Assembly (NCBI GenBank): GCA_017512625.1
Contig: JAFWFB010000110.1
Span: forward strand, 1 to 11,406
Length of the DNA stretch: 11,406 nucleotides
Reading direction: 5' to 3'
From: Erysipelotrichaceae bacterium
GTDB lineage: Bacteria; Bacillota_I; Bacilli_A; Erysipelotrichales; Erysipelotrichaceae
A model generated the notes under the pieces. It was not told where the DNA came from. It ran no database searches and saw only the letters and a list, made by a program, of their open reading frames with translations. Of this stretch, positions 1 to 7,310 are shown piece by piece. How positions within the stretch are numbered: position 1 is the stretch's first letter; each line of letters begins with the position of its first letter. Both the position numbers and the translations under genes were made by a program.

Positions 1-904
1 CGGTAGCAATGATTCTGTCTCTGATCGTCTTTAAAGTCTCGAGAGGAATGTCATAACTGGTTGCTGTAACAGCATCAATGGTATTGATAGCTCTGATGAT
101 GACCGGCCAGCCCATGTATCTCTTGCCATCTTTGATACCGGTCGATTTCACATCAGGAATGATTGCGAAGTATTGCCAAGGCTTGATTGGAAGTTTATCG
201 ATCTCTTCTCTGACGATCGCATCTGCTTCCCTTAAAGCTTCCAGACGATCTCTGGTAATGGCACCGGTACATCTGACACCAAGTCCCGGACCTGGGAATG
301 GCTGACGATAGACCATATTATCAGGTAAACCTAAGGCTTTACCTACTACTCTTACTTCATCCTTGTAAAGCAGTTTTACCGGCTCGACTAATCCGAATTT
401 TAAATCTTCAGGCAGACCACCGACATTGTGGTGAGCTTTGACACCATCAGATTCCAGGATATCAGGATAGATGGTTCCCTGACCCAGGAATTCGACGCCT
501 TCTAGTTTTCTGGCTTCTTCTTCAAAGACACGGATAAATTCAGCACCGATGATCTTTCTCTTTTCTTCCGGATCGCTAACACCGGCCAGTTTATCAAGGA
601 AGCGGTCAACAGCATCGACATATACCAGGTTAGCATCCATCTGATGACGGAAGACTTCAATAACCTGTTCCGGCTCGCCTTTTCTAAGCAGGCCATGATT
701 TACATGTACGCAGGTAAGCTGCTTGCCAATAGCTTTGATCAATAAGGCAGCTACTACCGATGAGTCTACACCGCCAGAGAGGGCAAGCAATACTTTCTTA
801 TCGCCTACCTGCTCGCGGATCTCTTTGATCTGCTGATCAATGAAGGCTTTAGCAAGCTCTTCATTGACGATTCTTTCCATAGTTTCTGGTCTTTTATCTG
901 ACAT
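1..904 (-). CDS. guaA: GMP synthase, ATP-pyrophosphatase subunit lacking the glutaminase domain (3' end cut by window)
   Basis: This enzyme adenylates XMP with ATP and aminates it to GMP, the last step of guanine nucleotide synthesis in the cytosol. About 301 residues are visible. The PP-loop SGGVDSS sits at residues 43-49, followed by the GKQLTCVHVNHGLLRKGE stretch, KRKIIG, QGTIYPD, the HHNVGGLP motif and PFPGPGLGVR. Only some 15-20 C-terminal residues should be missing, including the usual KPPATIEWE-like end. A normal bacterial GuaA carries a ~190-residue class I glutamine amidotransferase domain before this region; here the protein starts about 30 residues ahead of the PP-loop. The start at 904 is set by AGGAG (912-916) seven bases upstream, and guaB ends only 13 bases before it, so there is no room for the missing domain. 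The architecture resembles the archaeal two-subunit enzyme (GuaAb). Ammonia must come from a separate glutaminase subunit or be used directly. Co-transcribed with guaB. The enzyme assignment is firm; the ammonia source is unknown. Confidence 0.95.
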   Translation of the reverse strand, partial: MSDKRPETMERIVNEELAKAFIDQQIKEIREQVGDKKVLLALSGGVDSSVVAALLIKAIGKQLTCVHVNHGLLRKGEPEQVIEVFRHQMDANLVYVDAVDRFLDKLAGVSDPEEKRKIIGAEFIRVFEEEARKLEGVEFLGQGTIYPDILESDGVKAHHNVGGLPEDLKFGLVEPVKLLYKDEVRVVGKALGLPDNMVYRQPFPGPGLGVRCTGAITRDRLEALREADAIVREEIDKLPIKPWQYFAIIPDVKSTGIKDGKRYMGWPVIIRAINTIDAVTATSYDIPLETLKTIRDRIIAT

Positions 905-911
905 GATCATT

Positions 912-916
912 CTCCT
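912..916 (-). promoter_or_regulatory. Ribosome binding site of guaA
   Basis: On the minus strand AGGAG lies seven bases before the ATG at 904, but only one base before the in-frame ATG at 910. This selects 904 as the start, giving a protein that begins MSDKR. It overlaps none of guaB, whose stop codon ends at 918. Confidence 0.8.
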
Positions 917-917
917 T

Positions 918-2426
918 TTAACGTAAGGTGTTGTCTACTTCCTTGATGACAACATCGTGAGCACCGCCTTCTTTGATGCTGGTGCTGGATACTACGGTCA
1001 AACAAGCCTTATCATGCAGTTCCTTGATCGTAATTGATCCACAGTTGCACATGGTCGATTTGATCTTTAATAAAGTGATGGCCATGTTATCTTTAAGCCT
1101 TCCGGCGTAAGGGATATAGGAATCGACGCCTTCTTCAAAGCTCAATTCCGTCTTGTTTTCACCCAGGTCATATCTTCCCCAGTTGCGGGCACGATTGGAA
1201 CCTTCGCCCCAGTATTCCTTGAAGAAGTTGTTTCCTCTTCTTACCACTCTGCTTGGCGATTCATCAAAGCGGGCAAAGTAACGGCCAAGCATTACAAAGT
1301 CAGCACCCATAGCCAAAGCTAAGGTAACATGATGGTCGTAAACGATACCGCCATCGGAACATACCGGGATATAGACACCGGTCTTTTCGAAGTATTCATC
1401 ACGGGCTTTAGCAACTTCCATAACTGCACTGGCTTGTCCTCTACCGATACCCTTGGTCTCACGGGTAATACAGATCGAACCGCCGCCGATACCGATCTTG
1501 ATAAAGTCAGCACCCGCATCAGCTAGGTAATTGAAACCTTCGCGGTCAACGACATTTCCGGCACCGATCTTAACGTTGTCACCATATTTTTCCCTGACCC
1601 ATTCTATGGTCTGCTTCTGCCAGATGGAATAACCATCGGAAGAATCCATACAGATCAGATCTGCACCGGCTTCCACCAGGGCAGGGATCCTTTCCTTGTA
1701 ATCACGGGTATTGATACCGGCACCGACAATGAAACGCTTGTTTTCATCGAGCAGGGAATTAGGGTTTTCCTTGTCGGTCTCATAGTCTTTTCTGAAGACA
1801 CAGGAATCAAGATTGCCATCTTCATCGAGGATAGGCAGACAATTGATCTTATTATCCCAGATAATGTCGTTTGCTTCATGCAGGGTAACACCCTTACGGG
1901 CAAAGACGACCTTGTCGACCGGTACCATGTAATCAGCAACGCTGTCTTCCGGTGAGACCCGGCCTACACGGTAATCCTTGTTGGTGATGATACCGATGAA
2001 TTTACCATTAGGACTGCCGTCCTCAGTGATCATGATCGTGGAATGTCCGGTCCTTTTTTCCAAGGCGATGATATCAGCGATCGTAGCATCAGGTTTGACG
2101 TTGGAATCACTGGTGATAAAACCGGCCTTATACTTTTTAACTGCTCTTACCATTGCGGCTTCATCTTCAATTGATTGTGAGCCATAAATAAAAGAACACC
2201 CGCCTTCTCTGGCTAATGCGATGGCCATCCATTCACCGGATACCGACTGCATGATTGCCGAAGTAAAAGGGATGTTCAAATAATACTTAGGTTCTTCCCC
2301 TTTCTTAAACTTGACAAAAGGGGTCTTCAGACTGACGTTGGAAGGAATGCAACGTTCGTCAGTCAGATTAGGGATCAATAAATACTCATCAAATGTGCGG
2401 GAAATATCGTTTAATACTCTTACCAT
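918..2426 (-). CDS. guaB: Inosine-5'-monophosphate dehydrogenase, Tritrichomonas-like type
   Basis: It oxidises IMP to XMP with NAD+, the committed step to GMP. The protein has 502 residues: a TIM-barrel catalytic domain interrupted by a pair of CBS domains at about residues 105-220. The catalytic loop [12 protein letters not shown] places the nucleophile at Cys319. Asp261, Arg382 and the flap dyad Arg418-Tyr419 are present at exactly the numbers known for Tritrichomonas foetus IMPDH (503 residues), as are Arg241 and Trp269 of its NAD adenosine pocket and Lys310 and Glu431, which I recall as the determinants of its poor mycophenolic acid binding. Similarity to that protist enzyme, judged from memory, runs the whole length, beginning with TFDEYLLIP against TFNEYLLIP. 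The ATG at 2426 was chosen because AGGAGG lies four bases before it and the aligned N terminus matches; a TTG at 2456 would extend the frame by ten codons through the ribosome binding site. It has its own promoter and is followed by guaA after 13 bases. Confidence 0.96.
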   Translation of the reverse strand: MVRVLNDISRTFDEYLLIPNLTDERCIPSNVSLKTPFVKFKKGEEPKYYLNIPFTSAIMQSVSGEWMAIALAREGGCSFIYGSQSIEDEAAMVRAVKKYKAGFITSDSNVKPDATIADIIALEKRTGHSTIMITEDGSPNGKFIGIITNKDYRVGRVSPEDSVADYMVPVDKVVFARKGVTLHEANDIIWDNKINCLPILDEDGNLDSCVFRKDYETDKENPNSLLDENKRFIVGAGINTRDYKERIPALVEAGADLICMDSSDGYSIWQKQTIEWVREKYGDNVKIGAGNVVDREGFNYLADAGADFIKIGIGGGSICITRETKGIGRGQASAVMEVAKARDEYFEKTGVYIPVCSDGGIVYDHHVTLALAMGADFVMLGRYFARFDESPSRVVRRGNNFFKEYWGEGSNRARNWGRYDLGENKTELSFEEGVDSYIPYAGRLKDNMAITLLKIKSTMCNCGSITIKELHDKACLTVVSSTSIKEGGAHDVVIKEVDNTLR

Positions 2427-2430
2427 AAGC

Positions 2431-2436
2431 CCTCCT
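2431..2436 (-). promoter_or_regulatory. Ribosome binding site of guaB
   Basis: A perfect AGGAGG on the minus strand, four bases before the ATG at 2426. It rules out the longer TTG-initiated reading from 2456, which would run through it. Confidence 0.8.
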
Positions 2437-2440
2437 ATTG

Positions 2441-2469
2441 CTAATAATGGTAACAAATAATGATGTCAA
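2441..2469 (-). promoter_or_regulatory. Sigma-A type promoter of guaBA
   Basis: A perfect -35 TTGACA (2464-2469, minus) is followed after exactly 17 bases by TATTAG (2441-2446), a 4/6 match to the -10 consensus. Transcription would begin at about 2434-2436, so the leader would be very short. It sits between the terminator of the transporter operon and the guaB start, which supports guaBA as a separate unit. The predicted start is very close to the ribosome binding site, so a -10 shifted by a base or a slightly different start is possible. Confidence 0.6.
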
Positions 2470-2485
2470 TTATTCATCATAATTT
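2455..2485 (-). repeat. Inverted repeat overlapping the guaB -35 (candidate operator)
   Basis: Arms AAATAATGATG (2455-2465) and CATCATAATTT (2475-2485) pair at 10 of 11 positions around a 9-base centre. The -35 hexamer lies across one arm and the centre, which is where a repressor would block transcription. It is AT-rich and resembles no operator I can name. Confidence 0.4.
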
Positions 2486-2518
2486 AAAAAAATGCAGACC
2501 CGGAACGGGTCTGCATTT
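2486..2518 (-). terminator. Rho-independent terminator of the nucleoside transporter operon
   Basis: A perfect 13-bp stem, AAATGCAGACCCG (2490-2502) pairing with CGGGTCTGCATTT (2506-2518), closes a 3-base loop. On the minus strand it runs into seven consecutive T residues (2492 to 2486). It begins five bases after the stop codon of the last permease gene and ends transcription before the guaB promoter. The A-rich flank means it could work weakly in the other direction, but no plus-strand gene needs it. Confidence 0.93.
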
Positions 2519-2523
2519 CTAAG

Positions 2524-3447
2524 CTATTCTTCTTTGACGTTACCCATCTTGATTCTGTAAGTCTGAACGACGGAGAAGACGATCAGGATAACGAATACAG
2601 CGAAGTATGGAATACCTTTGACCAAGTCGGTCGGGAAGTTGGCATCGGTGCCGAAGTTGATCGATACGGCTCTGAATGCACTGAAGATAAAGGCTGTCAG
2701 CAGCAGCATACCGAAGTTACCGGCAGCAAGTCCGTTAGCAGCGATACCCATCCAGCCCTGACCGGCGATCATGCTCTTGGAATAGAGGCTGAGGTAGTTT
2801 AAGGACATATATACACCGCCCATGGCAGCGAACAGTCCGGAAAGTACTAAGGAGAGTACCTGCAAGCGGTCGACATTGATACCGGCCGTCTTGGCAGCAT
2901 CCGGATTAAGGCCGCAGGCTCTCATTCTCATGCCCAGCGGGGTCTTGTAGATCAGGATGAACAGTAAGATGATTACCAGCCAGCAGGCATAGGTCAGGAT
3001 AGCATGTCCGGACAGGATCAGTCCCAAGACCGGGATATCCTTGATGACCGGGATACTCAGAGTGCCCAGTACCGGGGTAGGTAGTGAAGCACTGCTTCCC
3101 TTTTCACCCGTTGCTATATAGAGGAAGAATACCGCTAAAGAATCAGCGAAGGTATTAAGAGCGATACCGACCAAAAACGGATTGGCACCCATCTTCTTGG
3201 AGAAGAAGGAGATGATCAGACCGATCAGAACACCGATCATAACACCGATCAGGCTACCCAGGATGGCATTTTGAGTCCAGTATGAACCTAAAACACCAAA
3301 CAAGGCAGACAGGGTCATAATACTTTCGATGGCGATATTACCGATACCGGTGGATGCTGCGGTAAAGGCAGCAACACTGGCGAAGAAGATCGGTGTAGCC
3401 ATTCTTATAATGGAAACTAAGAATTTAATTGTGAAAAAACTACTCAT
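2524..3447 (-). CDS. nupQ: Nucleoside ABC transporter, second permease subunit
   Basis: A 307-residue integral membrane protein of the BPD_transp_2 (ribose/nucleoside-type) permease family. It forms the importer channel with the permease encoded just upstream. Hydrophobic segments fill most of the chain, roughly at 8-30, 40-55, 62-82, 90-112, 148-167, 195-217 and 270-297. The family's conserved stretch near the N terminus appears as GIGNIAIESIM (34-44), and the cytoplasmic loop expected to contact the ATPase reads PLGMRMRACGLNPDAAKTAG (170-189). Its start overlaps the end of the preceding permease gene by 8 bp, so translation is probably coupled; AAAGGA lies just before the ATG. It ends the operon, with a terminator five bases after the stop. 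Equivalent to NupQ of B. subtilis or NupC of L. lactis by family and order; the substrate is inferred. Confidence 0.92.
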   Translation of the reverse strand: MSSFFTIKFLVSIIRMATPIFFASVAAFTAASTGIGNIAIESIMTLSALFGVLGSYWTQNAILGSLIGVMIGVLIGLIISFFSKKMGANPFLVGIALNTFADSLAVFFLYIATGEKGSSASLPTPVLGTLSIPVIKDIPVLGLILSGHAILTYACWLVIILLFILIYKTPLGMRMRACGLNPDAAKTAGINVDRLQVLSLVLSGLFAAMGGVYMSLNYLSLYSKSMIAGQGWMGIAANGLAAGNFGMLLLTAFIFSAFRAVSINFGTDANFPTDLVKGIPYFAVFVILIVFSVVQTYRIKMGNVKEE

Positions 3448-4534
3448 GTTCCTTTAAACCCTCCTCCAATAATCTCTTATTACGTAATTTTCTAAGGAAG
3501 TGCTGTGAAGATATCAGCAGTACGATGACTCCTTCGACGATTACGACGATCTCAGCAGGAACTGAAGAGTCGGTGAAATACAGAACTCTGGTACCCTGCT
3601 CGAGGTATTGAATAAAGAATGTGGCAACGACAATGCCAATCGGATTGTTTTGTCCAAGCATAGCCAGCAGACAGCCGGTAAAACCGATACCGACCAAAGA
3701 CTGGCTTGGCAAGAAGAAGGATGCCTGAGTCAGTAATTGCGAGGCACTTCCAAATCCGGCTAAGACACCGGCGATAGCTGCTGTAGAAAGAGCTACCTTG
3801 AAGGAGTTGATACCGGAGTAATCAGCAAATTTCGGATTAGATCCGGATAATCTGATCTGATAGCCGAGCTTGGTCTTCTTAAGCATGATATGCAGAATGA
3901 TGGTCACAACGATCAGCAGGATGAAACAGCCGCTGATATGGAACTCATCAATGATATAACCGATCTTGGCAGAGGCCAGGAAGTCTCTGGTACCAAGTGT
4001 CGAAGTTGTTGTAGTTAACAGGAAGGTTCTTACCAGGTAAGCAGCGATCGCTGAATACATGGAATTGAGCATCAATGACAGAACCATCTCATTGGTATTG
4101 AATTTTGCCTGAAGGATGGCCGGGATCATCATCAGTAAGCCACCGCAGATACCGGCACCGATAAAGGCGATGATAGGGTGGACGATGTTACTACTGACCA
4201 GCTGATTGCAGGCAACAGCACTTACTACGACACCGGCGATGTTGAAGATACCTTCAGCACCCAGGTTGAAGTGTCCTGATTTAAACAGGATACCGCAGGC
4301 CAGACCTGCGAAGGCATATGGAACCGTTTTTTCCAAAACGATACCGATATAACGATGTTTGGTAAGCGGACCGGTCAGAATGGTAATGAAGGCATTGACC
4401 GGATCATCGCTTAAAATAAGCAGGATAATGAAGGTGAGGACCAGAGCGATCAGTATCGAGATCAGCATCTTGAGGCCATTAAACACCTTCTCATTGGTGA
4501 TCGACAGATCGATCTTTTTCTTTTTCTTAGTCAT
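3440..4534 (-). CDS. nupP: Nucleoside ABC transporter, first permease subunit
   Basis: A 364-residue permease of the BPD_transp_2 family and partner of the permease encoded downstream. The N terminus is cytoplasmic and lysine-rich (TKKKKK), followed by a first membrane segment at about 22-42. The family hallmark appears as HFNLGAEGIFNIAG (88-101), and the ATPase-contact loop as TKLGYQIRLSGSNPKFADYS (221-240). It is longer than its partner by the N-terminal segment, as is usual for this pair. The start lies 8 bp inside the end of the ATPase gene, with a strong GGAGG eight bases before the ATG, so it can load ribosomes independently as well as by coupling. Corresponds to NupP (B. subtilis) or NupB (L. 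lactis). Confidence 0.92.
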   Translation of the reverse strand: MTKKKKKIDLSITNEKVFNGLKMLISILIALVLTFIILLILSDDPVNAFITILTGPLTKHRYIGIVLEKTVPYAFAGLACGILFKSGHFNLGAEGIFNIAGVVVSAVACNQLVSSNIVHPIIAFIGAGICGGLLMMIPAILQAKFNTNEMVLSLMLNSMYSAIAAYLVRTFLLTTTTSTLGTRDFLASAKIGYIIDEFHISGCFILLIVVTIILHIMLKKTKLGYQIRLSGSNPKFADYSGINSFKVALSTAAIAGVLAGFGSASQLLTQASFFLPSQSLVGIGFTGCLLAMLGQNNPIGIVVATFFIQYLEQGTRVLYFTDSSVPAEIVVIVEGVIVLLISSQHFLRKLRNKRLLEEGLKEHE

Positions 4535-6089
4535 TCAAGGCACCTCCGATCTCTTCAGCACTCTGACGTTTGCTTCCCAGCATGTACAGACCAAGTTCTG
4601 TATCATTGACATTATTGGCATCCGGGAAGTAGGCGGCGATATGACCATCGAACATTACGATGATCCTGTCAGCCAGATCGATGATCTCGTTAAGGTCGGC
4701 TGATACCAGCAATACACCGGCACCTTCGTTTCGCAGTTCGATCAGTCGGTGATGGACTGCTTCAGCAGAACCGACGTCGATTCCGTGGGTCGGCTGTTCA
4801 GCGATCATCAGATTAGGATGAGTATTGTATTCACGGGCAACGACGACCTTCTGGATATTACCACCAGAGAGGCTGTCGATCCTTGAATCAGCTGACTGGG
4901 TAACGATATCAAAGTTCTTAATGGCATCTTCAGTGATGTCTTCGATCGCCTGATGATCCATGAACAGACCTTTATTGATATCCTTACGGGTATAGTAAGT
5001 GGAAATAATGTTATCGGTTATTGGCAGATCTCCGGCCGTGCCATCTCCCATTCTATCTTCCGGGATATAGGCCATACCGGCATCTCTACGTTGACGGACC
5101 GTATCCTTGTCAACATTGGCACCGCTGATCTCGATCGTACCGTGATATCCGGTCTTGCCGGTACCGGTGATCGCTTTAACCAGGTCAATCTGGCCATTGC
5201 CTTCGACTCCGGCAATGCCCATGATCTCTCCTCTTTTAACTGCAAAGGAAATATCATCCAATGTCTTCTTGCCGTTTTTGGTCATGGAGACATTTCTGAC
5301 TGTTAATGCCTTCTCGTTGTTGAAGTCAGCATCAGTCTTATAGGTATCCATATCATTATCCAGGTCACGGCCGATGATCAGGTTGGTCAATTGGTCGATG
5401 GTCAGTTCATCGTTGCGATAGGTTCCTTTACATTCGCCCTTACGGATAACGGTGATCTGATCGGATATCTCCTTTACCTCTTCCAATTTATGTGAAATAA
5501 ACAGAATGGTGTGACCCTGTTCCTTGAATCCCTTAAGCTGTTCAAATAATGTCTTGGTCTCCTGCGGAGTCAAGACAGAAGTCGGTTCGTCAAGGATGAT
5601 CAGTTCGGCGTTACGATAGAGGGTCTTTAAGATCTCAACCTTCTGTCTCTTTGCTACCGACAAGGTCGCAACCTTTTCTTTTACGTCTAAATCAAATTCA
5701 TATTTGTCAGATAACTCCTGTGTTTTTCTGACGGCTTCTTTCTGATTGATGAAGACACCTGAAGTAGGTTCCTCACCGAGTATTACGTTGTCCGCAATAC
5801 TGAACGACGGAATGAGCATGAAATGTTGGTGGACCATTCCGATTCCGGCTTTGATGGCCTCCATTGATCCGTTAAAGTGAACTTCCTCACCTTTGTAAAT
5901 GACACGGCCGCTGGATGGCGCTTCAATGCCAAAGATAACTTTCATCAAGGTTGATTTACCGGCGCCGTTTTCGCCGACTATTGAGTGGATTTCGCCTTTT
6001 TTGAAATCAATGTTGATATCATAATTGGCGACCTTACCATTGCTATAGACTTTGGTAACGTGCTCCAATTTCAGAATTGTTTCGCTCAT
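4527..6089 (-). CDS. nupO: Nucleoside ABC transporter, tandem ATP-binding protein
   Basis: A 520-residue cytoplasmic ATPase with two fused nucleotide-binding domains that powers the importer. First domain: Walker A GENGAGKST (39-47), Q-loop Gln88, signature LSVAKRQ (143-149), Walker B LIILDEP (163-169), switch His200. Second domain: a degenerate Walker A, GVEGNGQ (294-300), signature LSGGNIQ (407-413) and AEQPTHGIDVGS in place of a canonical Walker B. A canonical first site with a degenerate P-loop in the second half is normal for the RbsA/NupO class, so this is not damage. A usable AGAGGT precedes the ATG. It is separated from the receptor gene upstream by 78 bases holding a long hairpin, and overlaps the first permease gene by 8 bp. 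Confidence 0.95.
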   Translation of the reverse strand: MSETILKLEHVTKVYSNGKVANYDINIDFKKGEIHSIVGENGAGKSTLMKVIFGIEAPSSGRVIYKGEEVHFNGSMEAIKAGIGMVHQHFMLIPSFSIADNVILGEEPTSGVFINQKEAVRKTQELSDKYEFDLDVKEKVATLSVAKRQKVEILKTLYRNAELIILDEPTSVLTPQETKTLFEQLKGFKEQGHTILFISHKLEEVKEISDQITVIRKGECKGTYRNDELTIDQLTNLIIGRDLDNDMDTYKTDADFNNEKALTVRNVSMTKNGKKTLDDISFAVKRGEIMGIAGVEGNGQIDLVKAITGTGKTGYHGTIEISGANVDKDTVRQRRDAGMAYIPEDRMGDGTAGDLPITDNIISTYYTRKDINKGLFMDHQAIEDITEDAIKNFDIVTQSADSRIDSLSGGNIQKVVVAREYNTHPNLMIAEQPTHGIDVGSAEAVHHRLIELRNEGAGVLLVSADLNEIIDLADRIIVMFDGHIAAYFPDANNVNDTELGLYMLGSKRQSAEEIGGALND

Positions 6090-6106
6090 AGCTACCTCTT
6101 TCTTAA

Positions 6107-6145
6107 AAATTGTGCTCTACCGCAATCTGCAATAGAGCACAATTT
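6107..6145 (-). terminator. Hairpin between receptor and ATPase genes: attenuator or mRNA-stabilising stem
   Basis: A perfect 13-bp stem, AAATTGTGCTCTA (6107-6119) with TAGAGCACAATTT (6133-6145), is topped by a further 3-bp stem, GCA/TGC (6122-6124 with 6128-6130), above a small CC/AA internal loop. On the minus strand it is followed by five T residues and then the ATPase ribosome binding site. It is weaker than the terminator at 2486-2518 (AT-rich base, shorter T-run), which suits partial termination or 3' protection of the receptor message, giving more receptor than membrane components. Confidence 0.7.
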
Positions 6146-6167
6146 AAAATGTCAATTAATCTGTTGA

Positions 6168-7298
6168 TTATTCCTTAACAGGGAGACCATCGATGGTAAC
6201 TCTGTTAGCATCTCTTAATGCTGGCCATTCAGTATCGTAGTCAGCCATCTCTAAAGTATCCTTAACTTCAACTTCGCCATTAACAACAGCGCTTAAAGTT
6301 TCAGTAACTTTATTTCTGATCTCTTCTGGGTAGTTCTCTTTGTAGAAATCATTTTCAGCGATACCAACACCGTCTTCAACGATTCCCCAAGCCTCAGCTT
6401 TACCCATCTTTTCACCTAAGGTGCCGTCTAATAACATACCAACGACCTTAACGATGACAACGTCAGATTTCTTTAAAGCAGAAGTGATAACTGTAGCAGC
6501 CCAATCAGGATGAGAAGTTTCGAACTGAGCATGCTGGTCCTGGTCAACACCTACGCACCATACGCTCTCGTTTTCAGCACAAGCCTGAATAACACCGTTT
6601 CCTAAGCCACCGGCAACCTGCCAGATAACGTCAGCACCAGCATCGATCAGCTTCTTGGTTCCTTCGTAACCTAAAGTAGTATCCTGGAAATCACCAGGGT
6701 AGTAAATAGCATACTTAACGCCTTCAGCAGCTAAAACCTGAACATAACCAGAGATGAACTGGTTCATAGCCTTGTTATCCATACCGACAACAACACCGAC
6801 AGTTCCGGTTGTAGTTAAAGCAGCACTTAATGCACCTACAGCATATCCTAAGTCATCAAGAGCATAGTTTACGCAGTAGCAGTTTGCTGGAACACCACCC
6901 TCAGGTAATGCAGCATAGTCGAAGTTCATGAACTTCTGTTCAGGATACTTAGCACAAGCTTCGTATAAGAAAGACTCATAAGAAGTGTTTCCTGAAACAA
7001 CTAAATCATACTCGCCATCTTCGCAGACTTCATCGAATGCAGCCATCCAAGTAGCCTGTTCAGTAGTATTACCAACTTCGTATAACTTAACTTCTACCTT
7101 GCCGGCATAAGTTTCGTTAGCTTTGATAATACCGTTGTTGAGAGTATCGAAATATGATTGGTCACCAATGAATGGTAACAGAACAGCAACCTTTAAAGTT
7201 TCATCTTCAACAGGTGCTGGTTCCTCTTCCTTGCTGGTGCATCCAGCCATGCTGAATACCAGAAGCAGGGAAACAAGGATCACAAATAATTTTTTCAT
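6168..7298 (-). CDS. nupN: BMP-family nucleoside-binding lipoprotein
   Basis: The receptor of the importer: a 376-residue lipoprotein held on the outer face of the membrane. The signal peptide MKKLFVILVSLLLVFSMAG ends in a lipobox with Cys20 as the lipid-attachment residue, followed by an acidic linker. The mature part is a BMP/PnrA-type periplasmic-binding fold: GDQSYFD (45-51) matches the family's GDKSFND motif, and VAGGLGNGV (228-236), VGVDQDQ (249-255) and ITSALKKSDV (271-280) are the other family hallmarks. PnrA-type proteins bind purine nucleosides, with the Asp of GVDQDQ near the ribose. Codon use stands out from its neighbours: Ala, Val, Thr and Gly are largely GCT, GTT, ACT and GGT and Leu mostly TTA, as in very highly expressed genes. 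AGGGAG lies a good distance before the ATG, and the gene starts 12 bases after the glycohydrolase gene. Family and role are well supported; the exact nucleoside is not visible. Confidence 0.95.
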   Translation of the reverse strand: MKKLFVILVSLLLVFSMAGCTSKEEEPAPVEDETLKVAVLLPFIGDQSYFDTLNNGIIKANETYAGKVEVKLYEVGNTTEQATWMAAFDEVCEDGEYDLVVSGNTSYESFLYEACAKYPEQKFMNFDYAALPEGGVPANCYCVNYALDDLGYAVGALSAALTTTGTVGVVVGMDNKAMNQFISGYVQVLAAEGVKYAIYYPGDFQDTTLGYEGTKKLIDAGADVIWQVAGGLGNGVIQACAENESVWCVGVDQDQHAQFETSHPDWAATVITSALKKSDVVIVKVVGMLLDGTLGEKMGKAEAWGIVEDGVGIAENDFYKENYPEEIRNKVTETLSAVVNGEVEVKDTLEMADYDTEWPALRDANRVTIDGLPVKE

Positions 7299-7310
7299 AT
7301 CTTTCTCCCT
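7299..7310 (-). promoter_or_regulatory. Strong ribosome binding site of the receptor lipoprotein gene
   Basis: The short gap between the glycohydrolase stop and the lipoprotein ATG reads, on the minus strand, as AGGGAG followed by AAAGAT. This is the best-placed Shine-Dalgarno in the operon, consistent with heavy translation of the receptor. Confidence 0.7.

Noticed and set aside
294..300. Suspected damage in the second ATPase domain (residues 294-300, degenerate P-loop)
   Set aside because: Coordinates here are residue numbers in the protein encoded at 4527-6089. The GxxGNGQ form without the lysine is the normal state of the second half in this transporter class.
905..910. Alternative guaA start at the ATG ending at 910
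   Set aside because: It lies one base from the Shine-Dalgarno core, too close for initiation; the ATG at 904 is properly spaced.
2427..2456. N-terminal extension of guaB from a TTG at 2456
   Set aside because: The extension would run through the AGGAGG at 2431-2436 and overlap the -10 box, and the family alignment begins at the ATG at 2426.
2427..2485. A guanine or other purine riboswitch before guaB
   Set aside because: Only about 59 bases lie between the terminator tail and the ATG, part of them promoter; there is no room for the three-way junction aptamer.
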